Assembly: GCF_945269915.1 (NCBI RefSeq)
Contig: NZ_CALYOY010000017.1
Location: forward strand, 1-44,173
Direction of reading: 5' to 3'
DNA from: an uncultured Bifidobacterium sp.
GTDB taxonomy: Bacteria; Actinomycetota; Actinomycetes; Actinomycetales; Bifidobacteriaceae
DNA length: 44,173 nucleotides
The stretch's first letter is position 1. Each line of letters starts with the position of its first letter. A program made the translations under genes and the position numbers. The notes beneath the pieces were generated by a model that saw only the letters and a program-made list of their open reading frames with translations, had not been told where the DNA came from and made no database searches. This document shows positions 33,415 through 42,356 of the stretch, piece by piece.

Positions 33415-34824
33415 ATGGCCAAGACTGCGATGCAATACGTCTGCACGGACTGCGGATGGACCGGAGGCAAGTGGTTCGGACGCTGCCCGCAGTGCGGGCA
33501 GTGGGGTACCGTTGAAGAGTTCCGCGAAGCCCGGTTCGGCAGCGCCGAGGGACCGGGGGCCACGGCAGGCGGAAGCCACACACGCCCGGTCGCGCCCGGC
33601 TCGCTCCAGGCGAGGCCCATCACCCGTGTGGGGCCGGGCCGTCTGACCCGTGTGCCGACCGGATTCGCCGAGTTCGACAGGGTCCTGGGCGGGGGAATCG
33701 TCCCCGGATCGGTGATCCTGGTGGCCGGGGAACCAGGCATCGGCAAGTCCACACTCCTCCTGGAAGCGGCAGGGAAGGTGGCCGGAAGTGATGGGGCCGG
33801 AGCCAAGGTCCTCTATGTCTCCGGCGAGGAATCCCAGGCCCAGGTAAGGATGAGGGCAACCAGGGTCGGAGCCGTCAAGGAATCCCTCCTCCTCGCATCA
33901 ACCACCGACCTGGCCACGGTCCTGGGGCTGATCGAGCAGGAAAAACCCGACCTGGTCATCGTCGATTCGGCCCAGACCGTCGTCTCCGACAAGGTGGATG
34001 GAATCTCAGGGGGCTCCACCCAGGTACGGGAGGTGGCCATATCGCTGATCGACATGGCCAAGACCTATGGCATCCCCGTTCTTCTTGTCGGGCATGTGAC
34101 CAAGGACGGGTCCATAGCAGGTCCACGCACCCTGGAACACCTGGTCGACGTGGTCTGCCAGTTCGAGGGAGACCCCCAGACCGCCCTGCGCATGTTGCGG
34201 GCCGTCAAGAACAGGTTCGGACCGACCGACGAGGTCGGCTGCTTCGACATGGGCGAGCAGGGCATCGAAGAGGTGAACGACCCCACCGGGCTTTTCCTCT
34301 CCACCTCCCAGGACCAGGTGGACGGGACCTGCGTCACCTTCACCCTGGACGGTCACCGGAGCCTGCCCATTGAGATTCAGGCCCTGGTGACCGGGTCCGT
34401 CCTGCCCACGCCCAGACGCAACACCAACGGTATCGACCCCAACCGCCTGGCCATGCTGGCGGCCGTCCTCTACCGGCACGGGCATGTCAACCTGCTCACC
34501 AAGGACCTCTATGTATCGACGATCGCCGGTGGCCTGGCCAAGGAACCCGGGTGCGACCTGGCCATCGTCTCCGCCCTGACCAGCGCAGCCAGGTCCAAGC
34601 CCATCGAAAAGACCACCTGTGCCATCGGCGAGATCTCCCTGACCGGCCAGGTCCGGCCCGTACCCCAGTTGAATCATCGACTGAGTGAGGCCGCACGGCT
34701 GGGCTTCACGAAGGCACTGGTACCGGTGACCAGGGGGAAGCGGGCCACCAAACCCGTTCCCGGTCTGGAAACGATCGAAGTCGCCACCCTGGCCGATGCC
34801 CTGGAGGCCCTGGAGGTTCGTTGA
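33415..34824 (+). CDS. radA: DNA repair protein RadA
   Basis: 469 residues. The N-terminal zinc finger (CTDCGWTGGKWFGRCPQCGQ) precedes a RecA-like ATPase with Walker A GEPGIGKSTLLLEAAG and the RadA-specific KNRFG motif. A C-terminal Lon-protease-like domain (KPIEKTTCAIGEISLTGQVR) follows. It drives branch migration of recombination intermediates. All domains look intact and full length. Confidence 0.98.
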   Translation: MAKTAMQYVCTDCGWTGGKWFGRCPQCGQWGTVEEFREARFGSAEGPGATAGGSHTRPVAPGSLQARPITRVGPGRLTRVPTGFAEFDRVLGGGIVPGSVILVAGEPGIGKSTLLLEAAGKVAGSDGAGAKVLYVSGEESQAQVRMRATRVGAVKESLLLASTTDLATVLGLIEQEKPDLVIVDSAQTVVSDKVDGISGGSTQVREVAISLIDMAKTYGIPVLLVGHVTKDGSIAGPRTLEHLVDVVCQFEGDPQTALRMLRAVKNRFGPTDEVGCFDMGEQGIEEVNDPTGLFLSTSQDQVDGTCVTFTLDGHRSLPIEIQALVTGSVLPTPRRNTNGIDPNRLAMLAAVLYRHGHVNLLTKDLYVSTIAGGLAKEPGCDLAIVSALTSAARSKPIEKTTCAIGEISLTGQVRPVPQLNHRLSEAARLGFTKALVPVTRGKRATKPVPGLETIEVATLADALEALEVR

Positions 34825-34994
34825 ACACCGACCACGGCCGGTCGCCTGCCGCAGTCCACCACCCAGGCAGGTAGCGTTCCGGCGCTTTGGGGAATACCGG
34901 CGCAAAGAGATAACGCCCCGCCCCCGCCCATGCGGGTGGCGCCGGTGCCGACACACTATAAGATGGCAGCAAACCCGGACCGTCAGGAGACAGT

Positions 34995-36656
34995 ATGGCC
35001 AAGAATCAGATGCCCGAAGAGGATATGGACTTCCCCATCTGGGCGGCAACCATGTCGCAGTCCAGCAACCGTTCCCTGGCCGGGGCCAGGCTGGTTCCCC
35101 CCCTCGACGCCTTACATGGCCGGGAGCTGAGCGAAAGGGTGATCAGCCAAGCCGGGCAATGGGGGATGATCATCGCGGACGCCGATGGGACCGAACACCC
35201 GGATGTCACGCATGCCAAGGCGAACCAAGGGGTGTCAGCCGAATCCGGATGCCCTGGACCGGCACGGCCCTGCGATGAGGAGGGCAGGGGCGTCACCGGC
35301 CCGGATCCTGACGGTTCCCTGCATCCCGGAACCAAGCCGGCAGGAAGCCCACAGGCCACCACCGCCGGTGATTTCGACATGACATTCGGTTCCGTCGAGA
35401 CGATGAACGACATGCGCCGGGTCAGCGGGGCCGAAGCCATTGCCTGGGCCCAATCCCGAATGCCCGTCCTGAGGGGGCTCCTGGAGGAGCTCCGGACCGA
35501 AGTGGATTTCGGGTCGGCACGAATCGCGGCCTGCCTGATCCTTGAACCCAAGACGGCCGTCCTGCTCAGGGAGTTGAAGCGGGCGGGGGCGCAGGTGGGC
35601 GTCTACTGCGAACCCGGAGCCGTGGATCAGAGGGTGGCCGAACAGCTCAAGAGGGAAGGAATCACCGTCTGCGCCGATTCCTCCTGGGATGATGATGAGG
35701 CCAGGCAGGGGGCCCTGGACCTGATGGACAGGATTCAACCCAACCTGATCATCGACGACGGTGCCTCCTTCGCCCGCCTGGCCCTCCGCGACCGCCCGGA
35801 ACTGGCGGCCAACCTGATGGGTGTGGCGGAGGAGACCACATCCGGGGTCAGGGCCTTCGCCGCCATGGAGGAGGATGCCGCCCTGACCTTCCCGGTCATA
35901 GCCGTCAACGACAGCCGGATGAAGACCGATTTCGACAATGCCCATGGCACCGGCGAGACCTGCCTGACCACCATGCAGGACCTCCTTGGGGCCCAGTGCT
36001 TCCAGGACCAAAGGGTCCTGGTCATCGGCTACGGACCGGTGGGGCGCGGCTTCGCCCTGGGCGCCCGGGCCCTGGGTGCCCGGGTGAGCGTCAGCGACAT
36101 CGACCCCCGGGCCGCTCTGCGGGCCGTCTTTGACGGATTCCCCGCCCTGGACACCCCACAGGCGCTCCCCCGGGCCGACATGGTCATCTCGGCCACAGGG
36201 GTCGTCCATACCGTGGACCTGGACGACATGCGGGCCATGAGACCCGGGGCCGTCCTGGCCGTCATAGGCGGTATCGCCAATGAGATAGCCCTGGACCGCC
36301 TTCCCGGGCGGGACTTGTCCCAGGAGGACCAGGTCTCGACCATCGAGGTTCCGAACGGACCGGAGCTGACCCTGCTCAGCCATGGGGACGGGGTCAACTA
36401 CACGGCCGGGGGAGGCAACCCGATCGAGATCATGGACCTGAGCTTCGCCGTTCAGGTCTCGGCCCTGGCCCACCTGCTCCGGCAGGGACGGAACCTTGCC
36501 CACCGGGTCCACAGGCTCCCCGACCAGGTCGACAGACGCATCGCCTCCCTGGCGCTGAAGGTCCGTGGCCACCAGGCCCGAAGGCAGGCATGTCCCTCCG
36601 CGCAGGACTGGAGAACCACCCGATTCGATGCCCGAAGGGGGTCGAGAGAGGCATGA
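34995..36656 (+). CDS. S-adenosylhomocysteine-hydrolase-like protein with altered active site
   Basis: 553 residues, starting after AGGAG. After a variable insert (residues about 65-130) it aligns well with adenosylhomocysteinase from ARIAACL to near its end. It keeps the NAD loop GYGPVGRGFALGARALGA, the ribose-oxidising Lys/Asp pair in VNDSRMKTDFDN, the EETTSGV block and DDG. By alignment from memory with human SAHH it has lost His55 (CLHM becomes CLIL), His301 (GHFD becomes GGIA) and His353 (GHPS becomes GNPI), and the C-terminal KPDHYRY. It overlaps the amidohydrolase by ATGA. It is thus probably an NAD enzyme for a related but different thioether nucleoside, not ordinary AhcY. Confidence 0.85.
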   Translation: MAKNQMPEEDMDFPIWAATMSQSSNRSLAGARLVPPLDALHGRELSERVISQAGQWGMIIADADGTEHPDVTHAKANQGVSAESGCPGPARPCDEEGRGVTGPDPDGSLHPGTKPAGSPQATTAGDFDMTFGSVETMNDMRRVSGAEAIAWAQSRMPVLRGLLEELRTEVDFGSARIAACLILEPKTAVLLRELKRAGAQVGVYCEPGAVDQRVAEQLKREGITVCADSSWDDDEARQGALDLMDRIQPNLIIDDGASFARLALRDRPELAANLMGVAEETTSGVRAFAAMEEDAALTFPVIAVNDSRMKTDFDNAHGTGETCLTTMQDLLGAQCFQDQRVLVIGYGPVGRGFALGARALGARVSVSDIDPRAALRAVFDGFPALDTPQALPRADMVISATGVVHTVDLDDMRAMRPGAVLAVIGGIANEIALDRLPGRDLSQEDQVSTIEVPNGPELTLLSHGDGVNYTAGGGNPIEIMDLSFAVQVSALAHLLRQGRNLAHRVHRLPDQVDRRIASLALKVRGHQARRQACPSAQDWRTTRFDARRGSREA

Positions 36657-38041
36657 GCACCACATCATCGACACTGGGCAACCTGGGTCTGGGCGAGGAC
36701 AGCCTGGCCAATGTGACCGTCTACTCGGCCAGGATGGTCATACCCGTCACCGCACCGGTCATCCTCGATGGAGCCGTCGCCGTCAGCGGTGACCGGGTCA
36801 TCCACGTGGGCACGCGCGCATGGGTCATGCAGGAACTCAAGGGGGAAGCCCCCCGGGGCAGGGTGACTGAACGGCACTGGGACGGGATCATCATGCCCGG
36901 GCTGGTCAACGCCCACACCCATCTCCAGTACACCGGCATGGCCGAGGTCGGCCAGGGCCAGTACGAGGACTTCCACGCCTGGGAGGAGGCCTTCAACCGA
37001 ATCTACGATGACGAGACCCGGCCACACGCCTGGCGGTCCTGGGCCATGGAGGGTGCCAGGCAGTGCGTCGAATCCGGAACCACGGCGGCTGCCGACATCG
37101 TGACCGACCTGGATGCGGCGGCGGGTATGGTCTCCCAGGGCATGCACGGCATCACCTATTGGGAGGTCATGGGCTGGGGAAACCGGGAATGGGATGACCG
37201 GGGCAAGTACCGTCTGAACCTCCAGCTGCGGCGGCTGGAGGAGGAACACGTCCGCCACCTCGGCATCAGCCCCCACGCCCCCTACACACTGGAGGCGGAG
37301 CCCTTCGTGGATCTGCCCGACATCGCCCGCCGTCTGAACATGCGCCTGCACATCCACCTGGCCGAGACACCCCTGGAGGCCGGATTGGAGGCCGACGGGT
37401 CAAGGCCCGCCAGGTCGACCGCCCTCCTGGGCGACATGACCTGGTCCAGTTACAGGGAACTCAAGAGGGAGGGGCAGGGACTCTCGGCCATCCAGTTCGT
37501 GGACCAGTTGGGTTCACTGGGGCCCGATGTCCACATCGCCCACGGTGTCTGGGCCGACGAGGAGGACCGGCGCACCCTCCGTCAGCGTCAGGTCTCGGTG
37601 GCCCTGTGCCCCCGATCCAACCGGATCACCAACACCGGCAGGGACGCACCCGTCAGCCGGTACCTGAAGGAAGGCAACGCCCTCTGCCTGGGAACCGACT
37701 CCCTCTCCAGCTCCCCCAGCCTCGACCTGATGGATGAAAGCGCGGCACTGTACCGGTTGGCACGCCAGCAAGGCTATGGGGGACGCGACCTTCCCCGCCG
37801 CCTGATTCACATGATGACCCTGAACGGGGCCGCCGCCATGGGTCAGCACCTGGCCGCCAACCGAATCGGGCAGATCAACGCCGGAGCCCTGGCCGACCTG
37901 GCCTTCATGGACATACCCGTCCAGGCGGCAAACGCCGAGGCCATCGACCGGACACTGGAGGAACTGGTGGCCTCGGGCGGAGGTCACAACAGGGCCACCC
38001 TCATTTCCGGGCAGGTGGCTTACAATGCCGGTATCTTCTGA
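36653..38041 (+). CDS. Amidohydrolase/nucleoside deaminase (MtaD, SAH-deaminase or aminofutalosine-deaminase type)
   Basis: 462 residues. Metal-dependent amidohydrolase residues are complete: GLVNAHTHLQY (HxH), RLHIHLAETPLEA (His and Glu), IAHGVWADEED (His) and LCLGTDSLSSSPSLDL (Asp). CPRSNRITNTGRDAPV is typical of the group that deaminates 5'-substituted adenosines such as methylthioadenosine, SAH or aminodeoxyfutalosine. The start ATG overlaps the stop of the SAHH-like gene (ATGA), so translation is coupled. The adenine-to-hypoxanthine conversion is inference from the family. Confidence 0.88.
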   Translation: MSTTSSTLGNLGLGEDSLANVTVYSARMVIPVTAPVILDGAVAVSGDRVIHVGTRAWVMQELKGEAPRGRVTERHWDGIIMPGLVNAHTHLQYTGMAEVGQGQYEDFHAWEEAFNRIYDDETRPHAWRSWAMEGARQCVESGTTAAADIVTDLDAAAGMVSQGMHGITYWEVMGWGNREWDDRGKYRLNLQLRRLEEEHVRHLGISPHAPYTLEAEPFVDLPDIARRLNMRLHIHLAETPLEAGLEADGSRPARSTALLGDMTWSSYRELKREGQGLSAIQFVDQLGSLGPDVHIAHGVWADEEDRRTLRQRQVSVALCPRSNRITNTGRDAPVSRYLKEGNALCLGTDSLSSSPSLDLMDESAALYRLARQQGYGGRDLPRRLIHMMTLNGAAAMGQHLAANRIGQINAGALADLAFMDIPVQAANAEAIDRTLEELVASGGGHNRATLISGQVAYNAGIF

Positions 38042-38068
38042 CCGTACCGGAAGGATGGAGAGACCCTT

Positions 38069-38557
38069 ATGAGCATCGCACTGCAGGATATGAGCGCCTA
38101 CGCACGATCCCTGGTGGACCGCCTGGGCCTGACCCCCCACCCGGAAGGCGGCTGGTACACCAGCGACTGGCGGAGCCTCCACGAGGACGCCGCCAGCGGC
38201 CGACCACTGGCCTCCCTGATCTACTTCCTCCTGGCCGAGGGGGATGCCAGTGCCTGGCACAAGGTGGATGCCGACGAGATCTGGCTCTGGCACGGTCCGG
38301 CTCCGGTCCACCTCCAGCTGGGCGGGTACGGGGACTTCCCCTCCCAGGATTCCGCAGAGCTGACGGACATCACCCTTGGGGCGCAGCTGACCGGGGTGGG
38401 CGACATCGGTCCCGGCACCGACCCCTGCGGACACCACCTGGTCCCGGAGGGGTGCTGGCAGCGCACCCTCCCCGGCCGGGGCGACGCCTTGGTCTCCTGC
38501 GTGGTCAGTCCCGGCTTCACCTTTGAGGGATTCACCCTTCAGGATTCAGCAGACTGA
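38069..38557 (+). CDS. Cupin, DUF985 family
   Basis: 162 residues with the DUF985 opening (LGLTPHPEGGWYTSDWR), the central FLLAEGDASAWHKVDADEIW and LVPEGCWQRTLP near the end. It is a small beta-barrel of uncertain activity; homologues may bind nucleotides or sugars, or act as isomerases. It follows the deaminase by 27 bp and is probably in the same transcript. Its 3' end overlaps that of the convergent nucleosidase gene by 26 bp. Confidence 0.88.
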   Translation: MSIALQDMSAYARSLVDRLGLTPHPEGGWYTSDWRSLHEDAASGRPLASLIYFLLAEGDASAWHKVDADEIWLWHGPAPVHLQLGGYGDFPSQDSAELTDITLGAQLTGVGDIGPGTDPCGHHLVPEGCWQRTLPGRGDALVSCVVSPGFTFEGFTLQDSAD

Positions 38558-39365
38558 TCATCTTCAGGACCGTCCGTGCGGCTGTATCGGCTGCCCTGCC
38601 CATGTTCGCCTCACTCTTGTTCAGGTCGTCATAGGCCTGGCCGCAGGGGTTGCTGATGCCTCGCAGACAGAGGAAGGGCACCCCGCATTTTCCGCTGATC
38701 TGAGCGGCGGCGGCCTCCTCCATGGCCTCGCCATCCGCTTGGAACCTGGTGACCAGGTCATCAAGCACCTCAGGGTCGGTGTTGAAGCGATCGCTGGTCG
38801 AGATGTTCCCGACCACGAAGTGGCCCCCTTGGCCCCCCGCCCCGGGGTCAGACTCCGGGGCGACCTCCGCGGCCGGTGCCGGCAGGGCGATGCGTCCCCT
38901 CCACCGACCCGACCCGACCAGGTCGCCCACGGAATCCGCCCGTCCGTACCCCAGGGCCTCGGCCGCCCGAATGGCGACCTTGAGGAGGTCGGGGTCGGCG
39001 GGGAAATACTCCAGATAGGGCGGGCATTCGGCAATGATGGCCGTATTGGACTCGGCATAGTGCTGCTCCGCCCCTATCAGCAGGTCACCGATGGTCAGGG
39101 AGGGGTTGATGGAACCCGCGATGCCACTGAATATGAGGGCCTGCGGGTTGAACCTGTCAATCAGGAACTGGGTGCAGGAGGCCGAATTCGCCACCCCCAT
39201 CCCTCCGACGCAGACCACCAGATCCATGCCTGCGCAGGTCCCGATCGAGAGCCGATAGCCCATCAGGGTGAGCTCGCGGGCATGGTCCAGGGCGGCCAGG
39301 ATCGGGGCTGCCTCCCTGTCCAGGGCGCACTGCACCGCAAGTGTGGTGACATTGTTCCTATCCAT
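38532..39365 (-). CDS. MTA/SAH nucleosidase-like protein (Pfs family) with Asp-to-Asn change
   Basis: 277 residues, longer than the usual 230. The N-terminus LAVQCALDREAAPIL carries the Glu equivalent to E. coli MTAN Glu12, VCVGGMGVANSA the phosphate-side loop, and EAMEEAAAAQIS the Glu174 equivalent. The position of Asp197 (R-A-I-S-D) reads RGISNPCG here, an Asn. A Pro/Ala/Gly insert (APAAEVAPESDPGAG) accounts for the extra length. Normal members split adenine from methylthioadenosine and SAH; futalosine hydrolases share a similar Asn, so the substrate may differ. It is convergent with the cupin gene. Confidence 0.85.
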   Translation of the reverse strand: MDRNNVTTLAVQCALDREAAPILAALDHARELTLMGYRLSIGTCAGMDLVVCVGGMGVANSASCTQFLIDRFNPQALIFSGIAGSINPSLTIGDLLIGAEQHYAESNTAIIAECPPYLEYFPADPDLLKVAIRAAEALGYGRADSVGDLVGSGRWRGRIALPAPAAEVAPESDPGAGGQGGHFVVGNISTSDRFNTDPEVLDDLVTRFQADGEAMEEAAAAQISGKCGVPFLCLRGISNPCGQAYDDLNKSEANMGRAADTAARTVLKMISLLNPEG

Positions 39366-39603
39366 GGTTCGATGGTCCCCGACAAGGCCGACAAATGCGC
39401 GGCATTCATGAAACCTTGAAGCCGTTATAAGAAAAACCGAAGTGTCATCATCGGCCGTCCCGCCAAAACGGGTATCACCCGGTAGGGCTCTGCCGGTAGT
39501 ATGGTTCAGTCCGAACGGTTGAGAAGTTGATTGCCGAGACCGGTTGTTGACCGGGATCGACCCAGTAACCGCCACCGTCATTGTCACTAAGGAGCAATCC
39601 ACC

Positions 39604-40464
39604 ATGACCCTCTTCAGCAGAAAGACGACGACCAGGTTGATGGTCGCGACCCTCACCTTCGCGACCCTGATGTCGGGGGCGGCCTGTGGTTCCGGCTCCT
39701 CGGGGGAGTCATCAGCCAAGTCCGGATCGATCACCGAGGAGACCATCAACCCGGGCACCCTGACCATCGCCACCGGAGATCCCGCATACACCCCCTATGT
39801 GCAGGACAACAAGCCGGAGTCCGGCAAGGGGTATGAAGCCGCCGTGGCCTACGCCGTGGCCGAGAAGATGGGATTCGGCAAGGACAAGGTGAAGTGGATC
39901 CGCACCTCCTTCGATGCCGCCATCGCGCCGGGAACCAAGGACTTCGACATGAACATCCAGCAATTCTCGATTACCTCGGAACGCAGGAACGCCGTGGACT
40001 TCACACCCAGCTACTACAACTCCACCCAGGCCCTGGTCATCCACAAGGGTTCCAGATTCGCCTCGGCCAAGTCCATCGACCAGCTCAAGGACGCCAAGAT
40101 CGGCGCCATGGTCGGTTCCACCTCCTACACGGTGGCCCAGGACAAGATCAAGAAGGACATCCAAACCTTCAACGACAACGCCACACTGGCCCAGGCCCTG
40201 GATACCAACCAGATCGACGCCCTGGTCATCGATACCCCATCGGCCTACAACATCGTGGAATCCAAGCAGGTCAAGGAGGGTTCGGTCCTGGGCCAGATCA
40301 AGGGCTCCGAGGACCCCGAGGGCATGGGCATCGTCCTGCCCAAGGACTCCAAACTGACCAAGGCGGCCTCCAAGGCGGTGACCGACCTGGACAAGGACGG
40401 CACCCTGAAGAAACTCCAACAGCAATGGCTGCACGAGTACACCTCCACCCCCACCCTGGGCTGA
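39604..40464 (+). CDS. Amino-acid ABC transporter, substrate-binding lipoprotein
   Basis: 286 residues from 39604, with AAGGAG upstream. A signal peptide ends in a lipobox (LMSGAAC), so it is a lipoprotein. The mature protein is a type SBP_bac_3 fold: GTLTIATGDPAYTPYV, SITSERRNAVDFTPSYYNST with the ligand-carboxylate Arg, and ALVIDTPSAYNIVE. It captures a polar amino acid outside the membrane. The ligand cannot be fixed by sequence, but its place next to the SAH-like cluster makes a sulfur amino acid or related compound worth testing. Confidence 0.93.
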   Translation: MTLFSRKTTTRLMVATLTFATLMSGAACGSGSSGESSAKSGSITEETINPGTLTIATGDPAYTPYVQDNKPESGKGYEAAVAYAVAEKMGFGKDKVKWIRTSFDAAIAPGTKDFDMNIQQFSITSERRNAVDFTPSYYNSTQALVIHKGSRFASAKSIDQLKDAKIGAMVGSTSYTVAQDKIKKDIQTFNDNATLAQALDTNQIDALVIDTPSAYNIVESKQVKEGSVLGQIKGSEDPEGMGIVLPKDSKLTKAASKAVTDLDKDGTLKKLQQQWLHEYTSTPTLG

Positions 40465-40500
40465 CCCAAGCAGGGCCAATCGAATCGGAATCGGTCAGGT

Positions 40501-41358
40501 ATGTCATCAACCGCTCAAGTACACATCAGTGATGTCCAGAGGGAACGGGAGCAGTACGACCGTCGCCAGAACCTCCAATCCGTGGCCACCAGCATCGTCA
40601 GCACCCTGGTGCTGGCCTTCCTGGTGGCCCTGGGCCTGCATTACGCGCCTGGTTGGCCCAAGGTCAAGGAGTCGTTCTTCTCCGGCAAGTACTTCGCCCA
40701 GGCCTTCCCCAAGGTACTGCAAGGGCTCTGGCTGAACCTTCAGGTCCTCTTTTTCGCCGTCATCGGCGTGGCCATCCTGGGCACCCTCCTGGCCATGATC
40801 CGGACAAGCCGCTCACCCTTCCTCTTCCCGCTCAGGGCCCTGGCCCAGATCTACACGACCATCATGCGCGGCATCCCGATGATCGTGGTCCTCTACCTGA
40901 TCGGGTTCGGCATCCCCGGACTGGCCATCTTCGGCCGCATCCCGGTGGCCCTTCTGGGAACCGTGGCCGTCATCCTCTCCTACTCCGCCTATGTGGCCGA
41001 GGTGCTCAGGGCCGGGTTCGAGGACGTGAGCCCTTCACAGCGGGCCTCGGCACGCTCCCTGGGGCTGACCTCCGGACAGACCCTGCGGATCGTGGTCATT
41101 CCCCAGGCCCTCCGCAAGGTGGCACCGGCCCTGATGAACGATTTCATCTCCATGCAGAAGGACGTGGGCCTGATCTCGGTCCTGGGTGCCGTCGACGCGG
41201 TCCGGGCCGCGCAGATCCTGGTTGCCACCAGCTACAACTTCACCCCCTATGTGGTGGCCTCGGTACTCTTCATCGCCACCTCGGTGCCTTTCATCCTTCT
41301 CAACGACTGGTACTCCAACCGGCTACGCAAGCGCGAACAGAGCGGAGGGATGGTATGA
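40501..41358 (+). CDS. Amino-acid ABC transporter, permease
   Basis: 285 residues of the HisM/GlnP type. A cytoplasmic N-terminus and several transmembrane segments surround the EAA loop EVLRAGFEDVSPSQRASARS, which contacts the ATPase. KVLQGLWLNLQVLFFAVIGV starts the permease domain. It ends in ATGA shared with the ATPase gene, so translation is coupled. One permease gene suggests a homodimer. Confidence 0.95.
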   Translation: MSSTAQVHISDVQREREQYDRRQNLQSVATSIVSTLVLAFLVALGLHYAPGWPKVKESFFSGKYFAQAFPKVLQGLWLNLQVLFFAVIGVAILGTLLAMIRTSRSPFLFPLRALAQIYTTIMRGIPMIVVLYLIGFGIPGLAIFGRIPVALLGTVAVILSYSAYVAEVLRAGFEDVSPSQRASARSLGLTSGQTLRIVVIPQALRKVAPALMNDFISMQKDVGLISVLGAVDAVRAAQILVATSYNFTPYVVASVLFIATSVPFILLNDWYSNRLRKREQSGGMV

Positions 41359-42128
41359 GCATTACGACCAGCACCCCTGAAACCGGACCGGAGGCCCCGG
41401 TCCTGCGCCTGGACCAGGTGCGGAAGTCCTATGGCGGCAATGAGGTCCTCAAGGGCATCTCCTTCGATATCAGACCCCATGAGACCGTGGCCCTGCTGGG
41501 TCCATCCGGGTCGGGCAAGTCCACCCTGATGAAGTGCATCAACCTGCTTGAGCGCGTCAATGACGGGCAGATCTGGCTGGGCGACACCGACATCACCGAC
41601 CCCCGGGTCGACCGGGACCGGTGCCGGTCACGGATCGGGGTGGTCTTCCAGCAGTTCAACCTCTTCCCCCACATGAACGTCCTGAAGAACGTGACCCTGG
41701 GTGCGATCAAGGTCCATGGGGTTCCCAAAGACCAGGCCAGGGAGCGCGCACTGGAGCTCCTGGACAGGATCGGCATGCGGCAGAAGGCCAATGCCTACCC
41801 CGACCAGCTCTCCGGCGGGCAGCAGCAGCGTGTGGCCATCGTCCGGTCCCTGATGACCGACCCCGAACTCCTTCTCCTGGACGAGATCACCTCGGCCCTG
41901 GACCCCATGCTGGTCGGCGAGGTCCTGGAGATGGTTTCGGAGCTGACCGACAAGGGGACCACGATTCTCATGGCCACCCACGAGATGGGTTTCGCCCACC
42001 ACGCGGCCGACAGGATCGTCCTCCTCCTGAACGGGGTCATCGCCGAGAACGGATCACCCCGCCAGGTCATGGACGAGTCGGAGAACCCCCGGACCAAGGA
42101 GTTTTTCAGCCACTTCCGTAGCCTCTAG
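41355..42128 (+). CDS. Amino-acid ABC transporter, ATP-binding protein
   Basis: 257 residues. Walker A is LLGPSGSGKSTLMKC, the signature LSGGQQQRVAIVRSL, Walker B ELLLLDEITSALDP and the switch His lies in ATHEMGFAHH. This is the GlnQ/HisP class of polar amino-acid importers. The start overlaps the permease stop by ATGA. It completes the three-gene importer; a series of hairpins follows. Confidence 0.96.
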   Translation: MSITTSTPETGPEAPVLRLDQVRKSYGGNEVLKGISFDIRPHETVALLGPSGSGKSTLMKCINLLERVNDGQIWLGDTDITDPRVDRDRCRSRIGVVFQQFNLFPHMNVLKNVTLGAIKVHGVPKDQARERALELLDRIGMRQKANAYPDQLSGGQQQRVAIVRSLMTDPELLLLDEITSALDPMLVGEVLEMVSELTDKGTTILMATHEMGFAHHAADRIVLLLNGVIAENGSPRQVMDESENPRTKEFFSHFRSL

Positions 42129-42149
42129 GCGCACCTGCAGGCAAGGGCC

Positions 42150-42231
42150 CCACCAGTGGTTGACCTCTGGTGGATCCTGCATGTTCGCTTGCGCATGCAG
42201 GGTGCCGGTTCCGCTTGAACCGGCACCCTGC
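42150..42231. terminator. Tandem hairpins after the ABC importer
   Basis: Three inverted repeats lie in a row: CCACCAG/CTGGTGG (42150-42173), CCTGCATG/CATGCAGG (42176-42201), and a perfect 15-bp stem GCAGGGTGCCGGTTC/GAACCGGCACCCTGC (42197-42231) with a 5-base loop. The last two share five bases and exclude each other. There is no clear T tract. They probably end transcripts from both convergent sides. Confidence 0.7.
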
Positions 42232-42356
42232 CTCCACCAGGTCAGCCCACCTCCCATCTGCCAGACTCCCAGGCCGACCCGGACCGAGTGTCCTTTCGAC
42301 CTGGTCGGGCCATATGAACCGGACCAACCGGACCAATGTGAGTCTGGCCACTCGAA

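Noticed and set aside
34825..34994. SAH riboswitch upstream of the SAHH-like gene
   Set aside because: The conserved core of that riboswitch class is not present; only a G+C-rich hairpin and a TATAAG -10-like element are visible.
35235..36674. 479-codon minus-strand frame opposite the SAHH-like gene
   Set aside because: Antisense shadow; the plus-strand gene aligns with adenosylhomocysteinase throughout.
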